Part shown: positions 1 through 7,398 of the stretch, in pieces
Position numbering within the stretch: the stretch's first letter is position 1
How the letters are laid out: each line of letters starts with the position of its first letter
Assembly (NCBI GenBank): GCA_036563615.1
Contig: DATCMB010000013.1
Location: forward strand, 124,001-188,000
DNA from: Candidatus Binatia bacterium
GTDB taxonomy: Bacteria > Desulfobacterota > Binatia > UBA12015
Length of the DNA stretch: 64,000 nt
Direction: 5' to 3'
The notes under the pieces: model-generated
Databases searched by the model: none
Told to the model about the DNA's origin: nothing
Seen by the model: only the letters and a program-made list of their open reading frames with translations
Position numbers and translations under genes: made by a program

Positions 1-765
1 CTTGGCGAGCTCGAGCAGCTTCGCGTCCGGATCCTCGTTCGGGATCTCCTTCTGCGCCTTGAACACCGCCGCGTGGTACTTCCAGTACGCGTCGTTGCCG
101 GCGAGCTTGTAGACGCACAGCCCCATCACCGACGCGGGCTCCGCCCACGGATGGATCGAGGTCAGCGGGAACTGCTTGTAGATGAACGTGACCTTGTCGC
201 CGTACTCCTTGAGCACCTCGCCCTGCACGATCTCCTCGGCGCGCGCGCAGAACGGGCACTGGAAGTCCGAGTACTCGACGATCGTCACCTTCGCGTCCGC
301 CGGGCCGAGGCGCGGGTTGTCCGGGCCCGTGTCGATCTTGCTGATCACGTCCTGCACGGGATCGACCGTCAGATCGACGGGATCGGTGCGCAGGAACCAG
401 CGGCCGTCGGAGGTGATCAGGAACGGCACGTCCTGCGACTGAGCGCCGCGCGAGAGGTGCAGCGTGCCGTCGGTCAAGCCGGTCACCTGGGACGGCTTGA
501 GCTCGGTGACCTCCATGTTGACGTCGGGCGGGATCTGTCCGCTGTTGATGTAGTACCGCTTGATCAGCTCGGTGATCTTGCTCTTGTCGAGCGCCGCCGT
601 GCCGCCCGCGGGCGCCGCGGCGGGCGCGTTGGCGGCCGGCGCGGGAGCCGCCGCCGTCGCCGCCGCCGGCTGGCTCGTCGGCGACTGCTTGGCCTCGTCC
701 GAGCTCGGCTGCTGCGAGCACGCAACGATCGCGGCTGCCGCGATCGCGATCCAACGCTTGTCCAT
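1..765 (-). CDS. DsbA-like thioredoxin-fold lipoprotein (partial, C-terminus beyond window)
   Basis: The protein reads leftward and runs off the window edge after 255 codons. The start is an ATG preceded by AAGGAG. A short hydrophobic N-terminus ends in IVAC (Cys16), a plausible lipobox, so it is probably a lipoprotein facing the periplasm. An Ala/Pro-rich linker (about residues 30-60) follows, then a small N-terminal domain, then a thioredoxin fold. The redox motif is CPFC at residues 170-173 in the context YSDFQCPFC, typical of DsbA/DsbG or thiol-disulfide interchange proteins. Expected role is disulfide formation or isomerisation in exported proteins. It is the last visible gene of a leftward run that begins with the sugar dehydrogenase. 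The family call is firm; the exact substrate is unknown. Confidence 0.85.
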   Translation of the reverse strand, partial: MDKRWIAIAAAAIVACSQQPSSDEAKQSPTSQPAAATAAAPAPAANAPAAAPAGGTAALDKSKITELIKRYYINSGQIPPDVNMEVTELKPSQVTGLTDGTLHLSRGAQSQDVPFLITSDGRWFLRTDPVDLTVDPVQDVISKIDTGPDNPRLGPADAKVTIVEYSDFQCPFCARAEEIVQGEVLKEYGDKVTFIYKQFPLTSIHPWAEPASVMGLCVYKLAGNDAYWKYHAAVFKAQKEIPNEDPDAKLLELAK

Positions 766-819
766 TCTCGACTCCTTCATCCGAAAGGGTTTCGTTCTAT
801 GAGCCCCGCTGATGGCGTG

Positions 820-1683
820 TCAAACGAGGACGAACGCCAGATCCTCGCTGCGCCCGACCGGCGGCGGCACGAGTCGTGCGCGCACACCGGTCGCATGACG
901 GACCAGCGCGGCGGAATGCCGGAGCGTGGTCACGACCAGCTCGCCGTCGAGCACCTCGACGATCACCTCGCCGCGCGGCACGACGAAAACGCCGTCCGCG
1001 TCGCACGGCGCGAGCAGCGAGAACGCCTCCGCGAGGCCGACGATCCGCGCCACCGGAACGCCGAGCTCGGGCACCTCGGGTAGCGGATCCCGGAGGTCGC
1101 TCACCACCACCGCACCACGAAGACCGATCCCCGACGCCGTCGTGCCCCGCTCGTCGAGCAGACGCGCGAGGTCGGCTGCGCCGGCGGCATCGAGCACCAC
1201 GAAATCTGGCTTGACACGCTGCCAGAAGTCGAACGCGGCGTCGCGCGGCGGCCCGCCGCCGATCGGCCCGACCGGCATGTCGAGCGCGCCGAGCGCCTGC
1301 GCCGCGTCCCCGACCACGAGCGCGCCCGGCGTCGCGAGCCCGCCGGGCAGGGTGTTGGTCTCGCGCCCGCCCGGCGCGAGACCGACGCTCGAAAGCGCGA
1401 GCGCGCCGACGCGCGACTCGAGCTCGAGATCGGCGGCGGTGAAGACGACCATCTCGAGCGGGCTCGTGCGCACCGGCACGCCGACGCGCACGAACTCCGA
1501 CGCCGCGCGCCAGGTGCCGTACGGCGGGTGCGCCTGCTCGTCGGCCGCGAGCTCCTCGATGCGAAGCGGGGCGAGGCCGTCGAGCGTCTCGGGCGCGCGC
1601 ACGTAGCCCGCCGCGCGCCAGCGCTCGCGCCAGAACGGCGAGCGCTCGAAGAGCTCGGCGAGGCGACGAGCGACGGCGCTCAC
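820..1683 (-). CDS. Degenerate phenylacetate-CoA ligase (PaaK)-like protein, probably non-catalytic
   Basis: The GTG start at 1683 is preceded by GGAGG seven bases upstream; an ATG twenty codons earlier is possible but has no such site. The N-terminus (LFERSPFWRERW) resembles the start of PaaK-type adenylating enzymes, and the order of segments follows the first half of that family. At about 287 residues it is far shorter than PaaK (about 430). The Ser/Thr/Gly-rich ATP-binding loop (SSGTTGKP type) is missing where it should lie, replaced by a sequence around VRTSPLEM. It therefore probably does not activate acids. It sits between the sugar dehydrogenase and the DsbA-like gene on the same strand. 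Function unknown; the family relationship is inferred by eye. Confidence 0.55.
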   Translation of the reverse strand: MSAVARRLAELFERSPFWRERWRAAGYVRAPETLDGLAPLRIEELAADEQAHPPYGTWRAASEFVRVGVPVRTSPLEMVVFTAADLELESRVGALALSSVGLAPGGRETNTLPGGLATPGALVVGDAAQALGALDMPVGPIGGGPPRDAAFDFWQRVKPDFVVLDAAGAADLARLLDERGTTASGIGLRGAVVVSDLRDPLPEVPELGVPVARIVGLAEAFSLLAPCDADGVFVVPRGEVIVEVLDGELVVTTLRHSAALVRHATGVRARLVPPPVGRSEDLAFVLV

Positions 1684-1822
1684 GACAGCGCCTCCGCGCC
1701 GTCGGCACGGCGCTGCAGCGTACGGGTGGTCGATCCGGAGCAAGTGCTGAGCATGGTCTGGTCTCTTCTCTGCCTGATCCTGATGCGCGTGCCGATGCGC
1801 GCTGCGGCTTCGTCGCGCGGGC

Positions 1823-3079
1823 TCACCTCGGCTCGATGCGGAAGATCGTCCCGTCCTGGCTCACGACGTAGAGCTCGCCCGCCTCGTCCTCGCCGAACGA
1901 GGTCAGACCACGGATGCGTCGCTCGGGGTCGAGGAAATCGGTCAGCTCCAGGAGCTCGTCGGCGACGCCGTCGCGCCAGCGGAACGAGAACACGCGGTTC
2001 GAGCAGAAGTCGCCGAGCACGTAGCGGCCCACGAGTCCGGGGATCGCCTGGCCGCGGTAGACGTAGCCGCCGGTCACCGAGCACCCTTGGTCGCGCTCGT
2101 AGACGACGACCGGCAGCGTGAGACCGCTCGTGTCGCAGCCCCTCGGCGGGCGGAAGCAAAGGTCGCCCTCCATGATCGGCCAGCCGTAGTTGCGGCCGCC
2201 CTGCCCCGCCGGCTCGACGTCGATCTCCTCGACCGCGTTCTGCCCCACGTCCCCGATGTAGAGGTCGCCGGTCGCACGGTCGAACGAGAAGCGCCACGGA
2301 TTGCGCAATCCGAAGTCCCACACGTCGGGGTCGCCGCCGACGACGTTGCCCGGCGGCGGCTCGGGGTAGCGGTCGACGTCGATGCGCAGGATCTTGCCGA
2401 GCTTGGAAGCGAGGTTCTGCGCGTTGTCGCGCGGGTCGCCCGCAGCACCCCCGTCACCGAGGCCGACGTAGAGCATGCCGTCGGGACCGAAGGCGAGCAT
2501 GCCGCCGTTGTGGTTCGCGAACGGCTGCTCGACGGTGAAGAAGACGCGCACCGGGTCGGGCGACGCGACGTCGGGATCCGCCGAGCGCGCGAGCTCGACG
2601 ACCTCGGTGTCGCCGTCGACGTTGGTATAGTTGACGAAGAAGCGTCCGTTCTCGGCGTAGTCGGGATGGAACGCGAGGCCGAGGAGCCCGCGCTCGCCGC
2701 AGCACGACACGCGCTGCGACAGATCGACGAACGGCGTCGGCAGCACGCCGCTCGCATCGACGATGCGGATGCGTCCGGTCTGCTCGACGACGTAGAGCCT
2801 GCCCGGATCGCCCGGCGCCGCGGTGACGAACAGCGGCTGGTCGAGCCCGGAGGCGATTTCCGAGAGGCGCACCGCGCGCGGATCCGGCGACACGGTCGGC
2901 CCCGGCGTCGCACCCGGCGTCGGCGTCGACGTCGGCGTGCCGGCCGACGGCGTCACGATCGGCGTCGGCGCGGGCGGCGCGTCGTCGTTCGAGCTCGAGC
3001 CGCCGCACCCGACGCCGAGCAGCGCGAGCGCGGCGACGCACGCGGGCAGCATCGCAACCCTTCGATCGAGCAGCATCAC
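1823..3079 (-). CDS. PQQ-dependent sugar dehydrogenase-like (glucose/sorbosone dehydrogenase family) lipoprotein
   Basis: A 418-residue exported protein. The N-terminus is hydrophobic and ends in LLGVGCGG, a probable lipoprotein signal, followed by a Thr/Pro/Gly-rich linker to about residue 60. The rest is a six-bladed propeller of the soluble glucose/aldose sugar dehydrogenase type. Seen motifs are the Cys pair and His in SCCGERGLLGLAFHPDY, HNGGMLAFGPDGMLYVGLGDGG, and GGRNYGWPIMEG. Family members oxidise sugars or related alcohols in the periplasm using pyrroloquinoline quinone and pass electrons to the respiratory chain; some homologues (HHIP-like) are not known to be catalytic. First gene of a leftward group. 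Substrate cannot be read from sequence. Confidence 0.85.
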   Translation of the reverse strand: MMLLDRRVAMLPACVAALALLGVGCGGSSSNDDAPPAPTPIVTPSAGTPTSTPTPGATPGPTVSPDPRAVRLSEIASGLDQPLFVTAAPGDPGRLYVVEQTGRIRIVDASGVLPTPFVDLSQRVSCCGERGLLGLAFHPDYAENGRFFVNYTNVDGDTEVVELARSADPDVASPDPVRVFFTVEQPFANHNGGMLAFGPDGMLYVGLGDGGAAGDPRDNAQNLASKLGKILRIDVDRYPEPPPGNVVGGDPDVWDFGLRNPWRFSFDRATGDLYIGDVGQNAVEEIDVEPAGQGGRNYGWPIMEGDLCFRPPRGCDTSGLTLPVVVYERDQGCSVTGGYVYRGQAIPGLVGRYVLGDFCSNRVFSFRWRDGVADELLELTDFLDPERRIRGLTSFGEDEAGELYVVSQDGTIFRIEPR

Positions 3080-3238
3080 AGGTCCTCGCTCTTCTCACCG
3101 GCGGACGCCGGGAACGACCCGGTGAGACGGTCCGAGGGGTGGTGGAGAGCCCGGCTCGATCTAACTGCGTGAGCGCGCGCGGCGCAACAGCCTTGCGCGC
3201 CTGGCGTCACCGGGCGGCGGTGTGCCACAAGGAGCCGC

Positions 3239-3808
3239 ATGACGGGGCTCTTGCTGCTCGGCGTCGTGGTCGCTGCCGTGCTGTGGGCGATCTTCGCCTA
3301 CAACGCGCTGGTCGCGCTCAAGAACCGCGCCGACGCCGCCTGGAACCAGATCGACGTCCAGCTCAAGCGCCGGCACGACGTGGTGCCGAACCTGGTCGAG
3401 ACCGTGCGCGGCGCGATGGAGTACGAGAAGGCGACGCTCGAGGCGGTGGTCGCGGCGCGCACCCGGGCCGTCGAGGCGCACACGCCCGCCGCGAGCGCGA
3501 GCGCCGAAGCGGGGCTGACGCAGGCGCTCAGCCGGCTGTTCGCGGTCGTCGAGCAATATCCCGAGCTCAAGGCGAACCAGAACGTGCTGCAGCTCCAGGA
3601 GGAGCTGACCAACACCGAGAACCTGATCTCGTTCGCGCGCCAGCACTACAACGACGTCGTCGCGCGCTACAACACGAAGCGCGAGAGCTTCCCGTCGAAC
3701 CTGATCGCGAACCAGTTCGGCTTCGGGCCGCGCGAGTACTTCGAGATCGAGCCGGAGTCGCGGGCGGTGCCGAAGGTCGACCTGCGCGGCGTCGGCGCGC
3801 CGTCGTAA
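3239..3808 (+). CDS. lemA: LemA family membrane protein
   Basis: Full-length LemA (189 residues; family usually 180-200). One N-terminal membrane helix (residues 2-20) is followed by the hallmark segment YNALVALKNRADAAWNQIDVQLKRRHDVVPNLVETVRG and a long helical bundle ending with NQFGFGPREYF. The ATG start has AAGGAG seven bases upstream. LemA proteins are membrane-anchored, with the bundle outside the cytoplasmic membrane, and are very often encoded next to HtpX-type M48 proteases, as here with one small gene in between. Biochemical role in bacteria is poorly known; envelope stress or protease partnership is inferred from context. Confidence 0.95.
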   Translation: MTGLLLLGVVVAAVLWAIFAYNALVALKNRADAAWNQIDVQLKRRHDVVPNLVETVRGAMEYEKATLEAVVAARTRAVEAHTPAASASAEAGLTQALSRLFAVVEQYPELKANQNVLQLQEELTNTENLISFARQHYNDVVARYNTKRESFPSNLIANQFGFGPREYFEIEPESRAVPKVDLRGVGAPS

Positions 3809-3896
3809 GTCGCCCCCGGGGCCCTGTTCGCACGACCTCGCCACGGGTGTATGCGTCAAGCTTCAGCGAACGCCGGCAACGGCCGAAAGGAAGGTC

Positions 3897-4268
3897 ATGA
3901 AGCGCACCTCGGCATTGCTCCTCGCGGGCATCGCGTTCGCCCTGGCGGAGCGGAGCAATCCGCCGACGCCGCACGAGACGCCGCTGCTGCTCGCCGACAT
4001 GGACATGGGTCCCGCCGGACCCGAGCTGGGCGGCTCGCAGGACGACATGGTGCTCGAGGACCCCGGCCATCTGCCGCCCGAGCCGAATATGGTCTTGACG
4101 GATCCCGGTCACGTCCCGCGCGAAGCGCAGATGGACGTCGACGATCCGGGCCACCTGCCGCCCGAAGCGAACATGGACGTCACCGATCCCGGTCACGTGC
4201 CGCCCGAGGCGAACATGGTGATCGAGCAGCCGCAGGACCTCGACCGGCAGGACGACATCATCGAGTGA
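3897..4268 (+). CDS. Small exported acidic protein with four DPGH[LV]PPE 14-residue repeats
   Basis: A 123-residue protein I do not recognise. The ATG start is preceded by GAAAGGAAGG. Residues 1-17 form a signal peptide (MKRTSALLLAGIAFALA). Residues 51-106 are four tandem 14-residue units with the pattern M[VD][VL]xDPGH[LV]P[PR]E[AP][NQ], with an imperfect acidic unit before and after (DMDMGPAGPELG and MVIEQPQDLDRQD). Every unit keeps one His, one Asp and one Glu, which would suit metal or cation binding or a repeated docking epitope; this is speculation. It lies 88 bp after lemA and 71 bp before the htpX-like gene on the same strand, so it probably works with that membrane protease module. 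Confidence 0.75.
   Translation: MKRTSALLLAGIAFALAERSNPPTPHETPLLLADMDMGPAGPELGGSQDDMVLEDPGHLPPEPNMVLTDPGHVPREAQMDVDDPGHLPPEANMDVTDPGHVPPEANMVIEQPQDLDRQDDIIE
4047..4214 (+). repeat. Four tandem 42-bp coding repeats
   Basis: Each 42-bp unit encodes one 14-residue DPGH unit of the gene at 3897. The third and fourth units are closest to each other at DNA level, and units alternate GHL and GHV, which suggests duplication of a two-unit block. Confidence 0.8.
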
Positions 4269-4339
4269 GCGCAGCGCGCTCGGGCGGCCATGCCGGCTGA
4301 GGCAGTGGTCGCACGGCGCGCGCGGGCCGCGACCGCGCC

Positions 4340-5284
4340 ATGATCGACTTCCACGCGGCCGCGGAAGCGAACCGCAGGCGCTCGCGCGCGCTGGTCGCGA
4401 TCGTCGTCGGGCTCGCGCTGGTGGTCGGCATCACCTGCGACGTCCTGCTGCGCAGCTTCGTCGGCGGCGTGCCGCTGGTGAGCGTGCTGGCGCTCGTCGG
4501 GATGACGCTCGCGTTTCTCGTCGCGCGTGCCTTCGGCGACGCCGTCGTGCTGGCGTCGCTCGGCGCGCGTCCGCTCGACCCATCGAACCTCGAGCACAAG
4601 CAGCTCCAGAACATCGTGCACGAGATGGCGGTCGCGAGCGGGCTCCCTCTGCCACGCGTCATGGTGATCGACGATCCGGCGCCGAACGCGCTCGCCACCG
4701 GACGCGACCCCGAGCGTGCGACGATCGCGGTCACGTCGGGGCTCCTCGAGAAGCTCGATCGCGCGCAGACCCAGGGCGTGGTCGCGCACGAGATGGCGCA
4801 CATCGGCAACCGCGACACCCGCCTCGGGGTGCTGGTCGCGGTGATGATCGGCGCGGTCGCCCTGCTCTCCGACGTCGCCTGGCGCGTGCGCTGGCAGCCG
4901 GCGCGCGGCGCGAGCCGTCACGGCGACGGTCGGCTCACGCCCATCCTGCCGCTGCTGCTCGTCGCGACCGCGCTCGCGCCGCTCGCCGGACGGCTCGCCG
5001 CGTTCGCGATCTCGCGCCAGCGCGAGTACCTGGCCGACGCGACCGCGGTCGAGCTGACGCGCAACCCGCTCGCGCTCGCGAGCGCGCTCGAGGTCATCGC
5101 GCAGGACCGCCGTCCGACCGAGCGCGGCACGCGCGGCACGGCGCACCTCTTCTTCGTGCGTCCGCACGCGCGCCGCGTCGACGAGCGCGAAGGTCGCTTC
5201 GCGAGCTGGTGGGCGACGCACCCGCCGATCGCCGAGCGCATCGCGCGTCTGCGCGCCATGGCGTACGAGAGGCGCGATGCATAG
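4340..5284 (+). CDS. HtpX-like M48 zinc metalloprotease, integral membrane
   Basis: A 314-residue membrane protease of the M48 (HtpX/Ste24/OMA1) group. A transmembrane helix occupies about residues 16-34 and a second about 46-62; a further hydrophobic pair lies after the active site. The zinc site is HEMAH at residues 150-154 with the third ligand likely Glu229 in REYLADATAVELTRNP. The family's C-terminal FATHPP-like segment is present as WWATHPPIAERIARL. HtpX degrades damaged or unassembled membrane proteins. It overlaps the next gene by 8 bp. The association with LemA is a common genomic pairing. Distinct from E. coli HtpX in being somewhat longer in the loop after the HExxH. Confidence 0.9.
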   Translation: MIDFHAAAEANRRRSRALVAIVVGLALVVGITCDVLLRSFVGGVPLVSVLALVGMTLAFLVARAFGDAVVLASLGARPLDPSNLEHKQLQNIVHEMAVASGLPLPRVMVIDDPAPNALATGRDPERATIAVTSGLLEKLDRAQTQGVVAHEMAHIGNRDTRLGVLVAVMIGAVALLSDVAWRVRWQPARGASRHGDGRLTPILPLLLVATALAPLAGRLAAFAISRQREYLADATAVELTRNPLALASALEVIAQDRRPTERGTRGTAHLFFVRPHARRVDEREGRFASWWATHPPIAERIARLRAMAYERRDA

Positions 5285-6218
5285 CTACGTCCTCACCCAC
5301 CGCGTCTCGCACGCCGACGTCGACCTGCTCGGCGAGATCAAGGTGACGGCGCTGCTCGGGCTGCTCGAGCAGGCGGCCGTCGAGGCGTCGTGGGACTGCG
5401 GCTTCGACCCGGCCTGGTACACGCAGAACGGCCGCGTGTGGATCATCCGGCGCACGCGCCTCGAGCGTCGGCTGCCGGTCGGCGGCGGCGACGTGCTGCA
5501 GGTCGCGACGCACGTCCTCGACTGGCGCCGCGCGCGCTCGCTGCGCGCGTACGAAGTGCGGCTCGTCGCCCGCGACGCAGCGCCCCGCGACACGGCGCCG
5601 AAGACGCGCGAGGGCGACGACGCTAAGGTGGTCGCGGTCGCGACCACCGACTGGGTGTACTGCGACATGGCGAGCGGACGTCCGGCGAGCATCCCGGAGG
5701 AGATGCGACGCCGCTTCTCCGGCGACGGCGCGGTCACCACGCTGCCGCGCGCGGCGGCGCTGCCCGACGCAGGTCCCGGCGAGCCGGTCGCGATGCCGCT
5801 CACCGTGCGGCCGTCGCTCCTCGACCACGTGACGCACGTCAACAACGCGGCCTACGCAGGACTGCTCGAGGACGGCGCGTTCGAGCTGTTCGCCGCGCAG
5901 GGTCTCACCGTCGAGCGCATGCTCGAGCTCGGCGGCGCGCTGCGCGTGCGCGCGCTCGACGTCGAGTACCTGGACGACGCGGTCGCGGGCGATCGGCTGA
6001 TGGTGCGCAGCTGGCGGCTCGACGGCGCGTCCGCGGACGCCGCCGCGGAGAGCGCGGAGAGGAAGACGGAGGCGACGGGCGCCGAGAGCGGGCGTCCGCG
6101 CGACGCACAGCTCCTGCAGACCATCGAGCGCGCGGGCGGCGGCCGCATCCTGCGCGCGCGCAGCGAGTGGACGTGGCGTCAGCGCCCCGCGGTGCTGGGA
6201 GGCGTGCCGCCCGCCTGA
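5277..6218 (+). CDS. Acyl-ACP/acyl-CoA thioesterase, double hotdog
   Basis: The start codon lies inside the end of the protease gene (8-bp overlap), implying translational coupling. The 313-residue protein has two hotdog-type halves: an N-terminal half beginning with THRVSHADVDLLGEIKVTALLGLLEQAA, and a C-terminal half containing VTHVNNAAYAGLLEDGAFE, the Asn/His-type motif of the acyl-ACP thioesterase (FatA-like) and 4-hydroxybenzoyl-CoA thioesterase groups. Expected reaction is hydrolysis of a fatty acyl thioester to free acid. A low-complexity insert (about residues 250-270, AAAESAERKTEATGAESG) interrupts the last part of the fold. Chain-length preference is unknown. Confidence 0.8.
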   Translation: MHSYVLTHRVSHADVDLLGEIKVTALLGLLEQAAVEASWDCGFDPAWYTQNGRVWIIRRTRLERRLPVGGGDVLQVATHVLDWRRARSLRAYEVRLVARDAAPRDTAPKTREGDDAKVVAVATTDWVYCDMASGRPASIPEEMRRRFSGDGAVTTLPRAAALPDAGPGEPVAMPLTVRPSLLDHVTHVNNAAYAGLLEDGAFELFAAQGLTVERMLELGGALRVRALDVEYLDDAVAGDRLMVRSWRLDGASADAAAESAERKTEATGAESGRPRDAQLLQTIERAGGGRILRARSEWTWRQRPAVLGGVPPA

Positions 6219-6337
6219 CGGCGGCGCGCGCGAAACCGCGCGGCGTCACGCACGCCAGACGTGCCGGCCGGGCACGCCCTGCTCGCCGTCACGCGCACGA
6301 GGCTTGCCGACCACGCGCAATTGCGTAGAGTCCTCGC

Positions 6338-6865
6338 GTGGCCAGCTTCTCGATCCTCTCGACCGCGCTCCTCGTCGTCGTCGGCTTTTTTGCCTGGTCG
6401 TTTCTCGAGTACCTGATCCACGGCCTGATGTCGCACCGCTGGCGGACGTTCGCGTCGCCGCTGCACTGGGAGCATCACCGCGAGCCGCATCGCGTCTTCA
6501 CCTCGGTGCTGGTGTGGGCGCCGTCGGGCTTGCTGCTGTTCCTGCTGCTGGCGGCGGTGCTCGGCTGGCAGGCCGCGGGCGCGCTCTCGGGCGGCATCCT
6601 GATCGGATTCTTGCGCTACGAGTACGTGCACTGGAGGATCCACTTCCGCGCGCCGCGCACGGCGCGTCAGGAGCTGCTGCGTCGCCACCACCTGGCGCAC
6701 CACTTCCGCAACCCGAAGGCGTACCACGGCGTGACGACGCGCTTCTGGGACCGCGTCTTCGGCACGCTGCCCGCGTCGTACGCGGAGGACTACGCGCGCG
6801 TCGCGCACCACCCGCCGCTCGTGGGCAAGAGCAACTTTGGCAGCCTATGGCCGCGTCGCGCATGA
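6338..6865 (+). CDS. Sterol desaturase / fatty acid hydroxylase superfamily membrane protein
   Basis: GTG start; 175 residues. Hydrophobic helices at about 5-25, 58-75 and 80-95 surround the histidine boxes of the di-iron hydroxylase superfamily: HGLMSHRW, HWEHHREPH, HWRIHF and RRHHLAHHF. The order and spacing match the short bacterial carotene hydroxylase/fatty acid hydroxylase-like members. Expected to hydroxylate or desaturate a lipid in the cytoplasmic membrane using O2. It follows the thioesterase, consistent with a lipid-modifying neighbourhood, but the gap of about 120 bp means it may have its own promoter. Confidence 0.85.
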   Translation: MASFSILSTALLVVVGFFAWSFLEYLIHGLMSHRWRTFASPLHWEHHREPHRVFTSVLVWAPSGLLLFLLLAAVLGWQAAGALSGGILIGFLRYEYVHWRIHFRAPRTARQELLRRHHLAHHFRNPKAYHGVTTRFWDRVFGTLPASYAEDYARVAHHPPLVGKSNFGSLWPRRA

Positions 6866-6940
6866 CGTGCGGCAGCGCAGCTTGCCGTAACCCGACGTTC
6901 ACCTAGACTCGATTGCGGCTCGAGCGAGCGGGAGGGGCAG

Positions 6941-7351
6941 ATGGCAATCGATTTCTCCGGTCGGTGGTACAACCAGCACGGCTCCACGATGGATCTGCAG
7001 GTCGACTCGCGTGGACGGGTCACCGGCACGTACCGGACGAAGGTCGGGACGCCGAAGCCCAGCGCCGAGTTCGAGCTGGTCGGCTTCGTCGCGGGCGACC
7101 TCATCGCCTTCACCGTCAACTTCGGCGATCACGGCACGCTCACCTCGTGGACCGGTCAGCACACCGAGAACGAGCGCGGCGAGGGCGAGATCCGCACGCT
7201 CTGGCACCTCGCGCGCAACATCCCAGACTCCGACGAGCCGGCGAAGCTCTGGTCGGGTCTGTGGTCGGGCTGCGACATCTTCCGCCGCGCCGAGCCGAGC
7301 ACGGCGGAGTCCGAGCGGGTGAGGACGCTGCCCTCGCACCCGCTCGACTAG
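6941..7351 (+). CDS. Avidin/streptavidin family biotin-binding protein
   Basis: 136 residues with the ATG preceded by GGGAGGGG. FSGRWYNQHGSTM at residues 5-17 is the diagnostic avidin start. Aligning to streptavidin by eye, ligand contacts are kept at N11 (N23), S15 (S27), Y31 (Y43), T33 (S45), T66 (S88), T68 (T90), W70 (W92), W88 (W108), W104 (W120, the inter-subunit Trp) and D112 (D128). The clear changes are F57 at the W79 position and T37 at N49. No signal peptide is present, so unlike streptavidin it may stay in the cytoplasm. A C-terminal extension after residue 116 is polar. Family known to bind biotin very tightly; role in this organism is unknown. Confidence 0.88.
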   Translation: MAIDFSGRWYNQHGSTMDLQVDSRGRVTGTYRTKVGTPKPSAEFELVGFVAGDLIAFTVNFGDHGTLTSWTGQHTENERGEGEIRTLWHLARNIPDSDEPAKLWSGLWSGCDIFRRAEPSTAESERVRTLPSHPLD

Positions 7352-7374
7352 ACGTTTCGCCCGATCGCGTCTGC

Positions 7375-7392
7375 GGCCGCGCGTGCGCGGCC
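7375..7392. terminator. GC stem-loop between convergent genes
   Basis: A perfect 7-bp arm (GGCCGCG) with loop CGTG lies between the avidin gene (+) and the BNR-repeat gene (-). There is no T-run on either side, so it is a candidate terminator or pause site only. Confidence 0.35.
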
Positions 7393-7398
7393 ACGCGG

